Shown in pieces: positions 34,881 to 43,140 of a stretch of 64,000 nt of DNA (the first letter of the stretch is position 1; every line of letters begins with the position of its first letter). Made by a program: the position numbers and the translations under genes. Origin of the DNA: Poriferisulfidus sp963668445 (lineage in GTDB: Bacteria > Pseudomonadota > Gammaproteobacteria > Poriferisulfidales > Poriferisulfidaceae); contig OY764335.1 in assembly GCA_963668445.1 (NCBI GenBank), positions 682,001 to 746,000 on the forward strand. The letters are read 5' to 3'. Below the pieces are notes generated by a model. The model was not told the origin of the DNA. It saw nothing but the letters and a program-made list of their open reading frames with translations, and did no database searches.

Positions 34881-36563
34881 ATGCGCGGGCGCATCGCGTC
34901 GAGCCCTACGCTGGCGCACTTGTTCGAAGCTCGTGCGGCCGCGACGCCGAAGGCGACGGCGTACATCGAATACAGCCGCTCGCTGGGCAAATGGTTCGAG
35001 CACAGCTGGCAGGCCATGCACGCGCAGGCGGGCCGCATCCAGAGCTTGCTGGAGCAGTTCGGGCTGCAGTCGGGCGACCGCATCGGCATCATGGCGCGCG
35101 GCGGCACGTACTGGGTGGGCCTGGATATGGCGGCGGCCGGGCTGGGCATTGTGACCGTGCCGCTGTATTATCGCGACCGCGGCGGCAATGTGGCCTACGT
35201 GGCCCGGCGCACCCGCATGCGCGCGCTTTTCCTCGGCGATCAGGCCCAGTGGCGCAGCCTTGCGGCGGATGCGGCAACGCTGGCCGGTGTGGAGCACATC
35301 TTCAGTGCGGAGGAGATACCGGATGCGCCGGTCCGCCCGCTTCTGGCGGAATTGGCGGAGATTCCGGGTCGGCCGTATCGGGCGACGCAGGCTGAGGCCG
35401 AGGCGGTTGTGACCATTGTGTTCACCTCGGGAACGACCGGGAGCCCCAAAGGCGTGATGCTGACGCACGCCAACATTCTGAGCAACGTGCGTGCGGCGAC
35501 GGCGGCGGTGCCGATCGGTCCGGAGGATCGGCTGCTGTCGTTTTTGCCGCTTTCGCATATGTTCGAACGTACGGCAGGATATTACGCAGCGATGCTGCAC
35601 GGTTCCGTCGTGGCGTTCGCCCGTTCCGTGCATACATTGCGCCGTGACTTGCAGCTGCAGCCGCCAACCGTGCTCGTCTCCGTGCCGCGGGTTTATGAAA
35701 AGATCCATCGTGCGCTCGCGTCCCAAGCGCCGCTCGACCGTCCTGTCGGGAAGGCGCTGCTGCAGTTGGCGCAATGGGCCGGGCGCTCGCGATCAGAGCC
35801 GCTGCGCGGGTTGCTCGGCTGGCTGCCGCGCCGCCTGATCGGGCGGCGGGTTCGGCAGGGCTTGGGTGGGCGCCTGCGCCTCGTCATCACGGGCGGCGCA
35901 GCAATGCGCCCGGCCGTGGCCCATTTCTTTTCGGGCATCGGCATGACGTTGCTGCAGGGCTACGGACTAACCGAGACCTCACCCGTTATCAGCGTCAATC
36001 GGGAGCGCGATGCACGGGCGACCACCGTCGGGTTGCCGCTTTCTGGAATCGAGACGCGCTTGAGCGAGCATCAGGAATTGCTGGTGCGCGGCCCCGGCGT
36101 CATGCGGGGCTATCTGGACGATCCGGAGGCGACGGCTGAAGCCATCGATGCGGATGGCTGGCTGCATACGGGGGATTTGGCGGCTTGGGAGGACGGACAT
36201 TTGCGCATCATCGGACGTGCCAAGGAAATCATCGTGCTGTCGACGGGCGAAAAGGTGCCGCCGGAAGCTCTCGAGAATGCATTGTGCGGCGCTCCGCAGG
36301 TCGTGCAAGCTTGGGTGGCGGGCGAGGGCCGGCCGTTCCTGTCCGCTGTCGTGGTTGTGGAAGCGCCGATCAGTGAAGCGCAGCTGCGCCCGATTCTGAA
36401 GCAGCAGCTGCGCGATTTTCCAGGCTACGTGCAGTTGCGGCGGCTGCATATCGAGACGGAGCTTTGGACCGAGCGCAACGGCTTGCTGACCGCGACGTTC
36501 AAACTTCGCCGCGAAGCCCTGCAGAAGAAATATGCGGCGGTGATGTCTGCCTTCTACGATTGA
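34881..36563 (+). CDS. long-chain acyl-CoA synthetase (AMP-forming)
   Basis: A 560-residue ANL-superfamily ligase that activates fatty acids to acyl-CoA. The P-loop is FTSGTTGSPKGVMLTHANI. The A4/A5 blocks are VITGGAAMRPAV and LLQGYGLTETSPVIS, and the motifs GWLHTGDLA and IIGRAKEIIVLSTGEKV close the adenylation domain. The FAA1/long-chain type is suggested by FLPLSHMFERTAG and the length. It follows fadJ after three bases and should supply substrate to FadE. It overlaps the tail of the convergent hypothetical gene by 10 bases. Confidence 0.9.
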   Translation: MRGRIASSPTLAHLFEARAAATPKATAYIEYSRSLGKWFEHSWQAMHAQAGRIQSLLEQFGLQSGDRIGIMARGGTYWVGLDMAAAGLGIVTVPLYYRDRGGNVAYVARRTRMRALFLGDQAQWRSLAADAATLAGVEHIFSAEEIPDAPVRPLLAELAEIPGRPYRATQAEAEAVVTIVFTSGTTGSPKGVMLTHANILSNVRAATAAVPIGPEDRLLSFLPLSHMFERTAGYYAAMLHGSVVAFARSVHTLRRDLQLQPPTVLVSVPRVYEKIHRALASQAPLDRPVGKALLQLAQWAGRSRSEPLRGLLGWLPRRLIGRRVRQGLGGRLRLVITGGAAMRPAVAHFFSGIGMTLLQGYGLTETSPVISVNRERDARATTVGLPLSGIETRLSEHQELLVRGPGVMRGYLDDPEATAEAIDADGWLHTGDLAAWEDGHLRIIGRAKEIIVLSTGEKVPPEALENALCGAPQVVQAWVAGEGRPFLSAVVVVEAPISEAQLRPILKQQLRDFPGYVQLRRLHIETELWTERNGLLTATFKLRREALQKKYAAVMSAFYD

Positions 36564-36886
36564 GGCAGGCACTCGATCTGCGTCTGCGTCATGTCGCCGC
36601 TGGAATCAATGACGATTTTCCGGATGTTCGGCATGCAGGCTAGCAGATAGGCGGCCATCATGGTCGTCATTTCCTGATTGCCGTTCTCCATGGCGGTCAG
36701 CAGGCGGTCGGCGACGATTTGGCAGCGCTGGCGGGCATCCGGCCTTTCGACCCAGATGCGCGACATCTGCCAGCCGCGGGCCATGTCGGCATCCATCTTC
36801 GCGAACACGCCAGCCGCTTCCGGCAGCATGCCATCCGGCACCCGAACCTCGTGCGTGTGTTCGTTGATGACGACGTTCAGAATCAT
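36554..36886 (-). CDS. conserved hypothetical protein
   Basis: A 110-residue soluble protein. It starts with a beta-strand pair (MILNVVINEHTHEVRVPDGM), followed by helices rich in Met and Ala (EMTTMMAAYLLACMP). No signal or membrane segment is seen. I recall similar small proteins in other gammaproteobacteria but no known function. It is convergent with the acyl-CoA synthetase gene and divergent from trxA. Confidence 0.65.
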   Translation of the reverse strand: MILNVVINEHTHEVRVPDGMLPEAAGVFAKMDADMARGWQMSRIWVERPDARQRCQIVADRLLTAMENGNQEMTTMMAAYLLACMPNIRKIVIDSSGDMTQTQIECLPQS

Positions 36887-36984
36887 GAGGGGCGCAGCGG
36901 AGGCCGCTCCGCCGCCATTGTAATGTATGGGGGGTGCTGAGAACCGTGTAACGGCGGGGATCCTTATATGTAGGCCCGGTCATG

Positions 36985-36990
36985 TACAAT
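36985..36990 (+). promoter_or_regulatory. -10 element upstream of trxA
   Basis: TACAAT preceded by TG (TGTACAAT) lies 48 bases before the trxA start in the divergent intergenic region. The TG dinucleotide could give an extended -10; the -35 is weak. Confidence 0.4.
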
Positions 36991-37037
36991 GCTTGCGGCA
37001 TGTGCAATTTTCCAAGCCGCTTGGTACGGAGGTCCTT

Positions 37038-37364
37038 TTGAGCGCAGATATTTTTGCCGTCACCGACGACAGTTTTGATCGTGACGTCCTGTCCGGAGAC
37101 GATCCCGTTCTGGTTGATTTTTGGGCGGAATGGTGCGGCCCGTGCCGTGCCGTGGCGCCTGTCCTTGAAGAATTGGCCGCCGAGTATCGCGGCCGCCTGA
37201 AGGTTGCGAAATTGAATGTCGACGATAATCCCAAGACGCCGCCGCGCTACGGCATTCGCGGCATTCCGACCCTGATTGTATTTCGGAATGGAGAAGTGGC
37301 CGGACAGCGTGTCGGAGCCCTGTCCAAATCACAACTGACGGCATTCATCGAAGAGCATCTCTGA
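37038..37364 (+). CDS. trxA: thioredoxin 1
   Basis: A 108-residue thioredoxin, the general cytoplasmic disulfide reductase. The active site WCGPC lies in VDFWAEWCGPCRA, and the cis-Pro is in GIRGIPTLIVF. Nearly the whole sequence aligns with E. coli TrxA. No ATG lies at the right place; I chose TTG 37038 because GGAGG at 37028-37032 is five bases upstream and the length then fits. Thioredoxin reductase and rho are not nearby. Confidence 0.95.
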   Translation: MSADIFAVTDDSFDRDVLSGDDPVLVDFWAEWCGPCRAVAPVLEELAAEYRGRLKVAKLNVDDNPKTPPRYGIRGIPTLIVFRNGEVAGQRVGALSKSQLTAFIEEHL

Positions 37365-37698
37365 GGATGCTGCCATTCGTGGAATAGAGTGCTTCAGGGC
37401 CTGCGCCTCGGCGCGGCTATGCGTACGGAGTTCGGGCCCTCTGGAATCTCGTATGAGACCAGCGTAGCGGCTGGCATTCCTCCCTCTATCCGTTTTTTCG
37501 GGTTCCAACCTGTACGGGCCGCGTGCATTCGGAGGCATATCGTATTTAAAAAAATCATGTTGATTATCAATCTATTACGATAATTTTCCGTAGAAAACCG
37601 GAAATGGTGGGATTTTGCCTACCATTTATCGTTTACATGGCGGCAATTTTCGGATACAACCTGCTTCCGTTTCGAAAACCAGTCCGAGGAAATCAGGA
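37365..37698 (+). other. gene-free stretch between trxA and the conjugative-element remnant
   Basis: No protein or RNA gene can be supported in these 334 bases. The second half (about 37540-37640) is AT-rich, unlike the flanking genes, and contains short runs such as TTTAAAAAAAT. It probably holds the left boundary of the conjugative element. I found no matching direct repeat on the other side. Confidence 0.5.
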
Positions 37699-38346
37699 GT
37701 GGATTCACCAAAATTGGCCGGGATGCGGAAGTGGGGAGCCGGGCTCGGCCTTCTCGCCTTGATGGCGGCGGGTGCATACCTCTACGTGACATCGCGTGGC
37801 GCATCTGGGCCGATGGTGTATTCCGACCCGGCAGTCGCATTGCCGGAGGAGCAGCCGCTCGCGCTTGCTTCGGCCCAAGAAGCACAAGCGGCGGTCAGGG
37901 AGCAAATGGTTGCTGCGCTGATGCAGGCACTGAACCCGAGGCTGGAGGAATGGCTACGGCGCAGCCGAGGGGCTGCCGAAGCACAGAACCAAGCGCAGCG
38001 CCTTGCAGTTGAAGCTTGGCAAGCGGAATTGGCGGGGCATCTCGAAGCGCAAGCGCAGCAAGCCGAGAATCTTGGCCGCAGGCTGGACGCGCTTGGGCAT
38101 GACGTGCGGCAACTTCGGGAACTGCAGATGGCCTCCGAGCCGGCCGTGCTGGAACCGACCTTCTCTTTGCGCGGCTTGGAGGTATGGCATGGACAAGTGT
38201 ACGCGCTGCTCGAGCATGAGGGTCGGGTTCTGCCGGTTCGGCAAGGCGAGTCGCGCTTGGGCTGGCGCGTCCGTGCCATTGACCGTGAGCGTCGGCGCGT
38301 ACGTGTCGGCTACGGGGCGGCCGAACATGTACTGGAGATGCCATGA
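37699..38346 (+). CDS. membrane-anchored coiled-coil protein with PilP-like C-terminal domain
   Basis: About 215 residues from GTG 37699 (GAGG nine bases upstream); ATG 37723 is the alternative. A transmembrane segment (GLGLLALMAAGAYLYV) is followed by an Ala/Gln/Glu-rich coiled coil (about 60-150). A small C-terminal beta domain follows, with VRQGESRLGWRVRAIDRERRRV, like the PilP-type domains of type IVb pilus systems carried by integrative conjugative elements. Its stop overlaps the next gene by four bases. The other pilus genes expected beside it are missing. Confidence 0.6.
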   Translation: MDSPKLAGMRKWGAGLGLLALMAAGAYLYVTSRGASGPMVYSDPAVALPEEQPLALASAQEAQAAVREQMVAALMQALNPRLEEWLRRSRGAAEAQNQAQRLAVEAWQAELAGHLEAQAQQAENLGRRLDALGHDVRQLRELQMASEPAVLEPTFSLRGLEVWHGQVYALLEHEGRVLPVRQGESRLGWRVRAIDRERRRVRVGYGAAEHVLEMP

Positions 38347-38753
38347 CGCGTAAGGAGCCACGCCGGAGCATGTGGCTGGTCGGGGGCATCATGCTGCTGG
38401 CCATGGCGGTTCCGGCGCTGCTTGGAGTTCAGGCGGCACGCGAAGAGGCGGGGCAAGAACGGACGGTAGAACTGCAGGCGCTGCAGTGGCTGGAACTGGA
38501 TGCGCAGGAATGGCGGCAGTACCAGTCGCGGCGCGCCTTGATCGGAAAGCCGCTGGCCGACATGACCCCGTACGAGGTGCTGGGCATCTATGCAGACGAT
38601 CCTCAAGAACGACGCCGGTATGCCCAAGAGAACGCACGCTTCATGCTTGATTTTTACCGGAGGATCATGGCTTTCGAAACCGTCTATCGTGATGAGCTCG
38701 GCAGGATGAAAACGGCTCGAAAGAATCCTGAAAATGATAATAATAATGAATAA
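38343..38753 (+). CDS. integrating conjugative element protein, TIGR03759 (PFL_4693) type
   Basis: A 136-residue protein with one N-terminal transmembrane segment (SMWLVGGIMLLAMAVPALLG). The conserved region is MTPYEVLGIYADDPQERRRYA, followed by the FxxxYxDEL tail; these match what I know of the PFL_4693 family. In intact elements of this class it precedes the coupling-protein and lytic-enzyme genes. Here the next 165 bases are AT-rich non-coding sequence and those genes are gone. Confidence 0.75.
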   Translation: MTRKEPRRSMWLVGGIMLLAMAVPALLGVQAAREEAGQERTVELQALQWLELDAQEWRQYQSRRALIGKPLADMTPYEVLGIYADDPQERRRYAQENARFMLDFYRRIMAFETVYRDELGRMKTARKNPENDNNNE

Positions 38754-38862
38754 TATCAAATATTTGAATTATAGATATCACATGGATTCAGAACGATTCC
38801 ATGCGGTGTTTGTAGCAGGATTTGGAGTTTGCGGACCTTCCTTAGGATGTGGAAGTCCGTAC

Positions 38863-38890
38863 GGCCGCCCGCCGCCTTTTTCGGGCGGCC
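38863..38890 (+). terminator. strong stem-loop before the RAQPRD gene
   Basis: GGCCGCCCG (38863-38871) pairs perfectly with CGGGCGGCC (38882-38890) around a loop that ends in five T. The bases after the stem are TTCTCTCC. It lies 28 bases before the RAQPRD ATG. It could be an old terminator or an RNA structure controlling the downstream conjugation genes. Confidence 0.5.
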
Positions 38891-38918
38891 TTCTCTCCTG
38901 CAAGCCAGAGGCTTGCGC

Positions 38919-39329
38919 ATGAAGCATGCTGGATGGCTGGCGGGCGCGGCGGCGGCATTGTTAACAGGATGCACGATGTTGCACCATACGGTTCCGATTT
39001 CTCAGCCCCGCGAATCGGGTGGCGCTTCGCTGCCGCGCTCGTTCGGCCATTCAACGTCTGCGGCCTTGACGCCGGATTATTTGGCGCGTCCGGATACCGG
39101 CGAGCGGAGCATTCTTGCCCAACTGTTGCGCGAACTGCAGCTGGTGCGCTACCTGATTGACGAGGCGCACGCACGTCGGGACGAACACGGGCGCGTACGC
39201 ATCGATTACGCACGGCTGTCCGCCGAATACGATCAGATCATCGTGGGGCTTCGGCATACGCTGGCGGCGGCCGAGACGGCTCCGCGCGAGCCTGCGGACA
39301 TTACCGGGGACTACCAGTTGCATGAGTGA
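38919..39329 (+). CDS. RAQPRD-family conjugative element lipoprotein
   Basis: A 136-residue exported protein with a lipobox at LLTGC near residue 18. The conserved part ILAQLLRELQLVRYLIDEA, RIDYARLSAEYDQIIVGL is the TIGR01690 pattern. The family hallmark R-A-Q-P-R-D is reduced to PREP here. It starts the conserved gene string of mating-pair genes. ATG 38919 has AGAGG seven to eleven bases upstream. The 3' end overlaps the next gene by eight bases. Confidence 0.78.
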   Translation: MKHAGWLAGAAAALLTGCTMLHHTVPISQPRESGGASLPRSFGHSTSAALTPDYLARPDTGERSILAQLLRELQLVRYLIDEAHARRDEHGRVRIDYARLSAEYDQIIVGLRHTLAAAETAPREPADITGDYQLHE

Positions 39330-39561
39330 CGCCTTGCGCAACCAGTTCGAACTGGCTTCGGGCATCTCCGGCGAAACGTTGGCGGAGTCGATTGCGGCGG
39401 CCTGCCTGCTGATGGTCATGCTTTGGATGTCGTGGATTGCGGCGAGCAGCCTGCGCCAGCTGCGCGACGGCCTGCTGACCGTCGGCGAAGTGGGTGCCCG
39501 GATTCTGTGGGCGGGGCTGCTGTTCTGCGTGGTAGTCGCCTTAATTGCGTTTGTGGAGTAG
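39322..39561 (+). CDS. conjugative element membrane protein, TIGR03758 (PFL_4701) type
   Basis: A 79-residue protein with two hydrophobic helices (about 24-42 and 57-77) separated by a short polar loop. The opening RNQFELASGISGETL fits the family. Such small proteins resemble TrbC/VirB2 pilin-region membrane proteins of this transfer system. It overlaps the previous gene and is two bases from the next. Confidence 0.8.
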   Translation: MSDALRNQFELASGISGETLAESIAAACLLMVMLWMSWIAASSLRQLRDGLLTVGEVGARILWAGLLFCVVVALIAFVE

Positions 39562-39563
39562 CT

Positions 39564-39914
39564 ATGAGGAAAATTCTGGTCGGACTGGCCTTGGCGGCGG
39601 CATTGCATCCGCGCTGGGGACTGGCTGTCAACACGTTGGATCTGCCGGTTTTCGACGGCGCTGCCGCCGATGCATCCGATCCGTTCTCGTTCATCAAGAC
39701 GGTGGTGGTCACGGGCATGGCGCTGGTGATTGCGTTTCTGGTCGTGGGCGCCTTCATCGGCTACGGCAGCGGCCTGATCGCCAAATTGAACCAGGCGCGC
39801 GTCAAAGGCGATTGGGGAAGCTTGGGCGTTTACTTGGGAACCGGACTTCTGGTGGTCATCATCATCGCCCTGATGGGCTATATGGGCGGACAGATCCTGT
39901 CCGACTTCGAATAA
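39564..39914 (+). CDS. conjugative element membrane protein, TIGR03745 (PFL_4702) type
   Basis: A 116-residue protein with a signal peptide (residues 1-21, ending GLA), an Asp/Phe-containing loop (DASDPFSFIKTVVVTG) and two transmembrane helices (about 46-68 and 89-110). Position and topology fit the TIGR03745 family of SPI-7/PFGI-1 elements, a pilin-like or inner-membrane part of the type IV secretion channel. The stop and the next ATG overlap (TAATG). Confidence 0.82.
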   Translation: MRKILVGLALAAALHPRWGLAVNTLDLPVFDGAAADASDPFSFIKTVVVTGMALVIAFLVVGAFIGYGSGLIAKLNQARVKGDWGSLGVYLGTGLLVVIIIALMGYMGGQILSDFE

Positions 39915-40234
39915 TGCGCCCGGCTTCGCCACTGGGTTTCGAGCCTCCCATGTTCCGGGGCCTGAGCGGCACCGAGTTGACGGCGGCCATCGTGCTGTCT
40001 CTGGTCCCGGGTGTGCCGGCGGCCGGCATCGTCTGCATGTCGGCCGGATCCCTGCTTTGGGCCTTGCCGGTTGTGGTACTTAGCGCCTTCGCGACCGTAT
40101 TGTTGGCCGGCACGGCATTGCGGAGTTTGAAGCGGAACCGTCCACCCCACTGGTACCTGCAGCGTCTGGCCCTCTGGTGCGGGCCGCGCACGGGCCTCAT
40201 TTGCCAGCATGGCGCATGGCGGATCGATCGATGA
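39914..40234 (+). CDS. conjugative transfer region protein, TIGR03750 type
   Basis: A 106-residue protein with two adjacent hydrophobic helices (about 22-45 and 48-68) and the conserved tail RNRPPHWYLQRLALWCGP, which is a recognisable feature of this TraL-like family. It is likely an inner-membrane component of the transfer channel. It overlaps both neighbours. Confidence 0.82.
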   Translation: MRPASPLGFEPPMFRGLSGTELTAAIVLSLVPGVPAAGIVCMSAGSLLWALPVVVLSAFATVLLAGTALRSLKRNRPPHWYLQRLALWCGPRTGLICQHGAWRIDR

Positions 40235-40863
40235 TGCCGCAGCAATTCCGGGATGAGGAACTGAATCGCCGTTGGCGCTTGCAGGCGATCAAGGCAGCCT
40301 TGGGCTTCCTGATCCTGTCCCAGTTCGTCGCCTACGCCGGCTGGTGGCATGCGTCCGGCACGCAGCGGCTAAGCCTGCCTCCGCAACTGCGCTACGGCGC
40401 GACGCTGATGAGCGGAGAGATCCAGCCGTGGGAAGTCTATGCCTTTGCCGGCTACATCCATCAACAAATCAACAACTGGACGGCGAATGGCGCGCTCGAC
40501 AATGCGCACAACATCCAGCGCTTGGCCGCGTTTCTGAGTCCGGAATACCGCCACTGGCTGCTGCGCAAGCATCAGCGCCATGAAGGGCAATTCCGCAACC
40601 GCCAGCGCAGCGTCAGTCCAGTGCCGGGCAGCTACGGGAATGCATCCGTGCGCCAGATCGGGCGCGATACGTGGCACGTCGTTCTGGACATCCGGTTGCG
40701 CGACTATCTGGAGGATCAGATCTACAAGGACATTGATGTGCGCTATTTTCTGGAGGTGGTGGCATTTGACGCAGACCCCGAGACCAACGAGTGGGGGCTG
40801 GCGCTCAACCGGCAGTACCGGCGGCCCAGCCGGCTCCGCTCGCATCTGTCGGCGGCCGAGTGA
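40231..40863 (+). CDS. integrating conjugative element protein, TIGR03746 (PFL_4703) type
   Basis: A 210-residue bitopic protein: cytoplasmic N-terminus, one transmembrane helix (GFLILSQFVAYAGWWH) and a periplasmic domain. The conserved LMSGEIQPWEVYAFAGYIHQQINNW block is strong evidence for the family, and the domain resembles TraE/VirB8-like scaffolds. ATG 40231 overlaps the preceding stop by four bases. Confidence 0.85.
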   Translation: MMPQQFRDEELNRRWRLQAIKAALGFLILSQFVAYAGWWHASGTQRLSLPPQLRYGATLMSGEIQPWEVYAFAGYIHQQINNWTANGALDNAHNIQRLAAFLSPEYRHWLLRKHQRHEGQFRNRQRSVSPVPGSYGNASVRQIGRDTWHVVLDIRLRDYLEDQIYKDIDVRYFLEVVAFDADPETNEWGLALNRQYRRPSRLRSHLSAAE

Positions 40864-40875
40864 GAGGGGGGCGTC

Positions 40876-41616
40876 ATGCGCTGGCTGGGTGCGGTGCTCG
40901 GAGGGATGCTTTGGGCGGCATCAGCGATGGCTGCGTACGAGGAAGAGCCGTTCCCGGTGTTGCTGCCGGTCGGCCAGGAGCGGCGCATCGATCTGGTCGG
41001 CGCTCGAGAGATTCGCATCGGATTGCCTCAAGACTTGCGGGCGCATGTGCGCGTCGAAAGTGCTGGAGCGCATGTGTGGCTTACAGCCCGAAAGGCCTTG
41101 CCGCCGCGGCGCCTATATATGCAGACGGATGCCGGTGCGCGGATTTTGGAAATTCGCACGGATGCGCACGCCCCGAATACGCCGCTGCGTGTGCCGATGA
41201 ATCCGGAGCAATCTTCCGAGGAAGTCCGCCCGGTCGGCTATGTCGCGCTGGCGCGCTTTGCCGTTCAGGCGCTGTACGCGCCCGAACATGCGAGGGAAGG
41301 CATTGCCGGTATTCGAGCTGTGCCGGTGGCGCGGCAGCCGGTGGCGCTATTCCGCTGCCGCAAGGCGCATCCGTCTGCTTGCGGCGGCGCGGTGGAAGCA
41401 ATTCCCCACGCGGCTTGGGAATTGCCGCCGTATTATGTGACCGCGGTCGCGGTCCGCAACCGTTTGCCGGAACCGCTAAGGCTAGATCCTCGGGACATCC
41501 GTGGTCGATTCGCGGCTTCTGCCATCGTGCACCCGCGACTGGAAGCGGCAGGAAGCCCTCGTGATGCAACCGCAGTAGTACTGATTTCGCATGTCCCGTT
41601 CGGGCAGGGGCCGTGA
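40876..41616 (+). CDS. integrating conjugative element protein, TIGR03749 (PFL_4704; TraK-like) type
   Basis: A 246-residue periplasmic protein with a signal peptide ending ASAMA near residue 19. Beta-rich core blocks include PVGQERRIDL and LYMQTDAGARILEI. The C-terminal part has WELPPYYVTAVAVRNRLPEPLRLDPRDIRG, typical of the family. It should form part of the outer-membrane-spanning TraK/VirB9-like ring. The next gene begins within its stop. Confidence 0.85.
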   Translation: MRWLGAVLGGMLWAASAMAAYEEEPFPVLLPVGQERRIDLVGAREIRIGLPQDLRAHVRVESAGAHVWLTARKALPPRRLYMQTDAGARILEIRTDAHAPNTPLRVPMNPEQSSEEVRPVGYVALARFAVQALYAPEHAREGIAGIRAVPVARQPVALFRCRKAHPSACGGAVEAIPHAAWELPPYYVTAVAVRNRLPEPLRLDPRDIRGRFAASAIVHPRLEAAGSPRDATAVVLISHVPFGQGP

Positions 41617-42836
41617 TGCTCGGCCGCCCGCAACTCCAACTGCTGATCGGCACTGTGCTGCTGCTCGTGCTGTCGGCGACATTCCTCTCGACAACGCCGC
41701 CGCCCGAGAGTGTAGAACCCGATGCTGTGGCAAGCCGGGAATTGGACGAAGCTGCGGAAGAAGTCCGGGCTGTGGCCACGGGCATGCGCCGCTTGGAACA
41801 GAGAATCGCCGATCAGGAGGAGCGGAACCGTCGCATCCAGGAAGCCTTGGCGCGCTTGAACCATCGCATGGAGCAATTGGCGCGGCAGGAATCGACCGCG
41901 TTGCCCGTGGAACCTCCGGAGCCGCCGGAGCCGTTATCTGAGCCGGCGTTCGACATGGAAAGCTTGGTGCATGCGCCTTCGGTGCCGCAGGAGCCGGATT
42001 TGAGACCCGAACCGGCCTCGACCGGCACGCTGCTGACATGGATCGAACCGGTCGGCGGCGGCATGCAGTCGGGTGCGCCGCAGATGGCGCTGGAGGCTTT
42101 GGCATTGCCGAAGGCTGAGGCAGGGGCCGAAGCGCTGCGCTTCGTCATTCCCCCGTCGATTTTGTCCGGACTATCCCTGACGGCGCTGGTCGGACGCATT
42201 CCGCGCGGCGGAGCGGTACAGGATCCGTGGCCGTTCGTGGCGGTGAGCCTGGCCGACAATGTCACGGCCAACGGCGTTCGATTGCCGCAGTTGCGCGGCA
42301 TTCTGTGGCGCGGGGTGGCGCAGGGCGATGCCGTGCTGTCGTGCGCCCGCGCTTCCGTGCGCAGCATGGTGTACGTGTTCGACGACGGAGTCTTCCATGT
42401 GGCGCATGCGCCGGAACAGGAAGGCTTCGGCTATCTGGCCGACAAATCCGGGAATCCGTGCCTGCATGGGGAATTGCGGACGACCGCCCCCGACAACATG
42501 AGGACGCATTTGCTGGCCAGCCTCGTCGCCGGCGCCGGCGGCGCTTTTGCGGAAGATCAAGTGCAGCGGAGCATGTCGGCGGGCACGGAGACGGCCAGCG
42601 TGCAGGGCGATGCATTCAAGTACTTGCTCGGCCAGACCGTGCATGGCGCAGCCACGACGTACAGCGACTATTTGCAGCGTTACGCCAACGACACTTGGGA
42701 TGCGGTACTGGTGCCGGCCGGTCGCGAAGTGGACATTCATCTCACTGCCGCTATTCCGGTGCGGCATTCATCGCAGCAAACGATTCATGACGTTTCGATC
42801 GCGCCTGTGGCCATGCTGGGCGGCGGCCTGGATTAG
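41616..42836 (+). CDS. integrating conjugative element protein, TIGR03752 (PFL_4705; TraB-like) type
   Basis: A 406-residue VirB10/TraB-like channel protein. One transmembrane helix (LLIGTVLLLVLSATFLS) is followed by a coiled coil (about 45-90) and a Pro/Glu-rich spacer. The C-terminal beta domain contains GVRLPQLRGILWRG, EGFGYLADKSGNPCLHGEL and the final HDVSIAPVAMLGGGLD. ATG 41616 overlaps the previous stop by one base; GTG 41613 is an alternative. Confidence 0.86.
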   Translation: MLGRPQLQLLIGTVLLLVLSATFLSTTPPPESVEPDAVASRELDEAAEEVRAVATGMRRLEQRIADQEERNRRIQEALARLNHRMEQLARQESTALPVEPPEPPEPLSEPAFDMESLVHAPSVPQEPDLRPEPASTGTLLTWIEPVGGGMQSGAPQMALEALALPKAEAGAEALRFVIPPSILSGLSLTALVGRIPRGGAVQDPWPFVAVSLADNVTANGVRLPQLRGILWRGVAQGDAVLSCARASVRSMVYVFDDGVFHVAHAPEQEGFGYLADKSGNPCLHGELRTTAPDNMRTHLLASLVAGAGGAFAEDQVQRSMSAGTETASVQGDAFKYLLGQTVHGAATTYSDYLQRYANDTWDAVLVPAGREVDIHLTAAIPVRHSSQQTIHDVSIAPVAMLGGGLD

Positions 42837-43140
42837 CGCCTGCGCCGGGCCGGCACCGCTGCCGGACGGCGAAGCGGCAATCCGCGACCTGTATTGGCAG
42901 GCTGCGGTGCCGGAAGCGTCTGCGCCCATGCCGCATGTCTTGCCGGACGGGACGGCAGCGGCGGATCTCGGCCCGCAGGCGGCGGACCGCGCCCTACACC
43001 GCGACTTCAGACAGCTACCGAATCCGCGGTTGGTGCTGTACGTCTATCCGCACTTCTCCGCAGCCGGCGACCCGATTCCCGGCTATGCCACTTGGTTCAC
43101 TGTCTACGAGCGGGCACTGACGACTCGAACGGCCGAATAG
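42787..43140 (+). CDS. conjugative transfer region lipoprotein, TIGR03751 type, C-terminus altered
   Basis: A 117-residue lipoprotein with a lipobox ending at WISAC near residue 19. The family block LPNPRLVLYVYPHFSAAGDPIPGYATWF is nearly intact. Family members usually go on to a YALPGE-like ending. Here the sequence changes after YERA to LTTRTAE and stops, so the last residues are probably replaced by foreign sequence at the right break of the element. The gene lies in another frame inside the end of the preceding gene. The VirB4-like ATPase gene that should follow is absent. Confidence 0.75.
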   Translation: MTFRSRLWPCWAAAWISACAGPAPLPDGEAAIRDLYWQAAVPEASAPMPHVLPDGTAAADLGPQAADRALHRDFRQLPNPRLVLYVYPHFSAAGDPIPGYATWFTVYERALTTRTAE

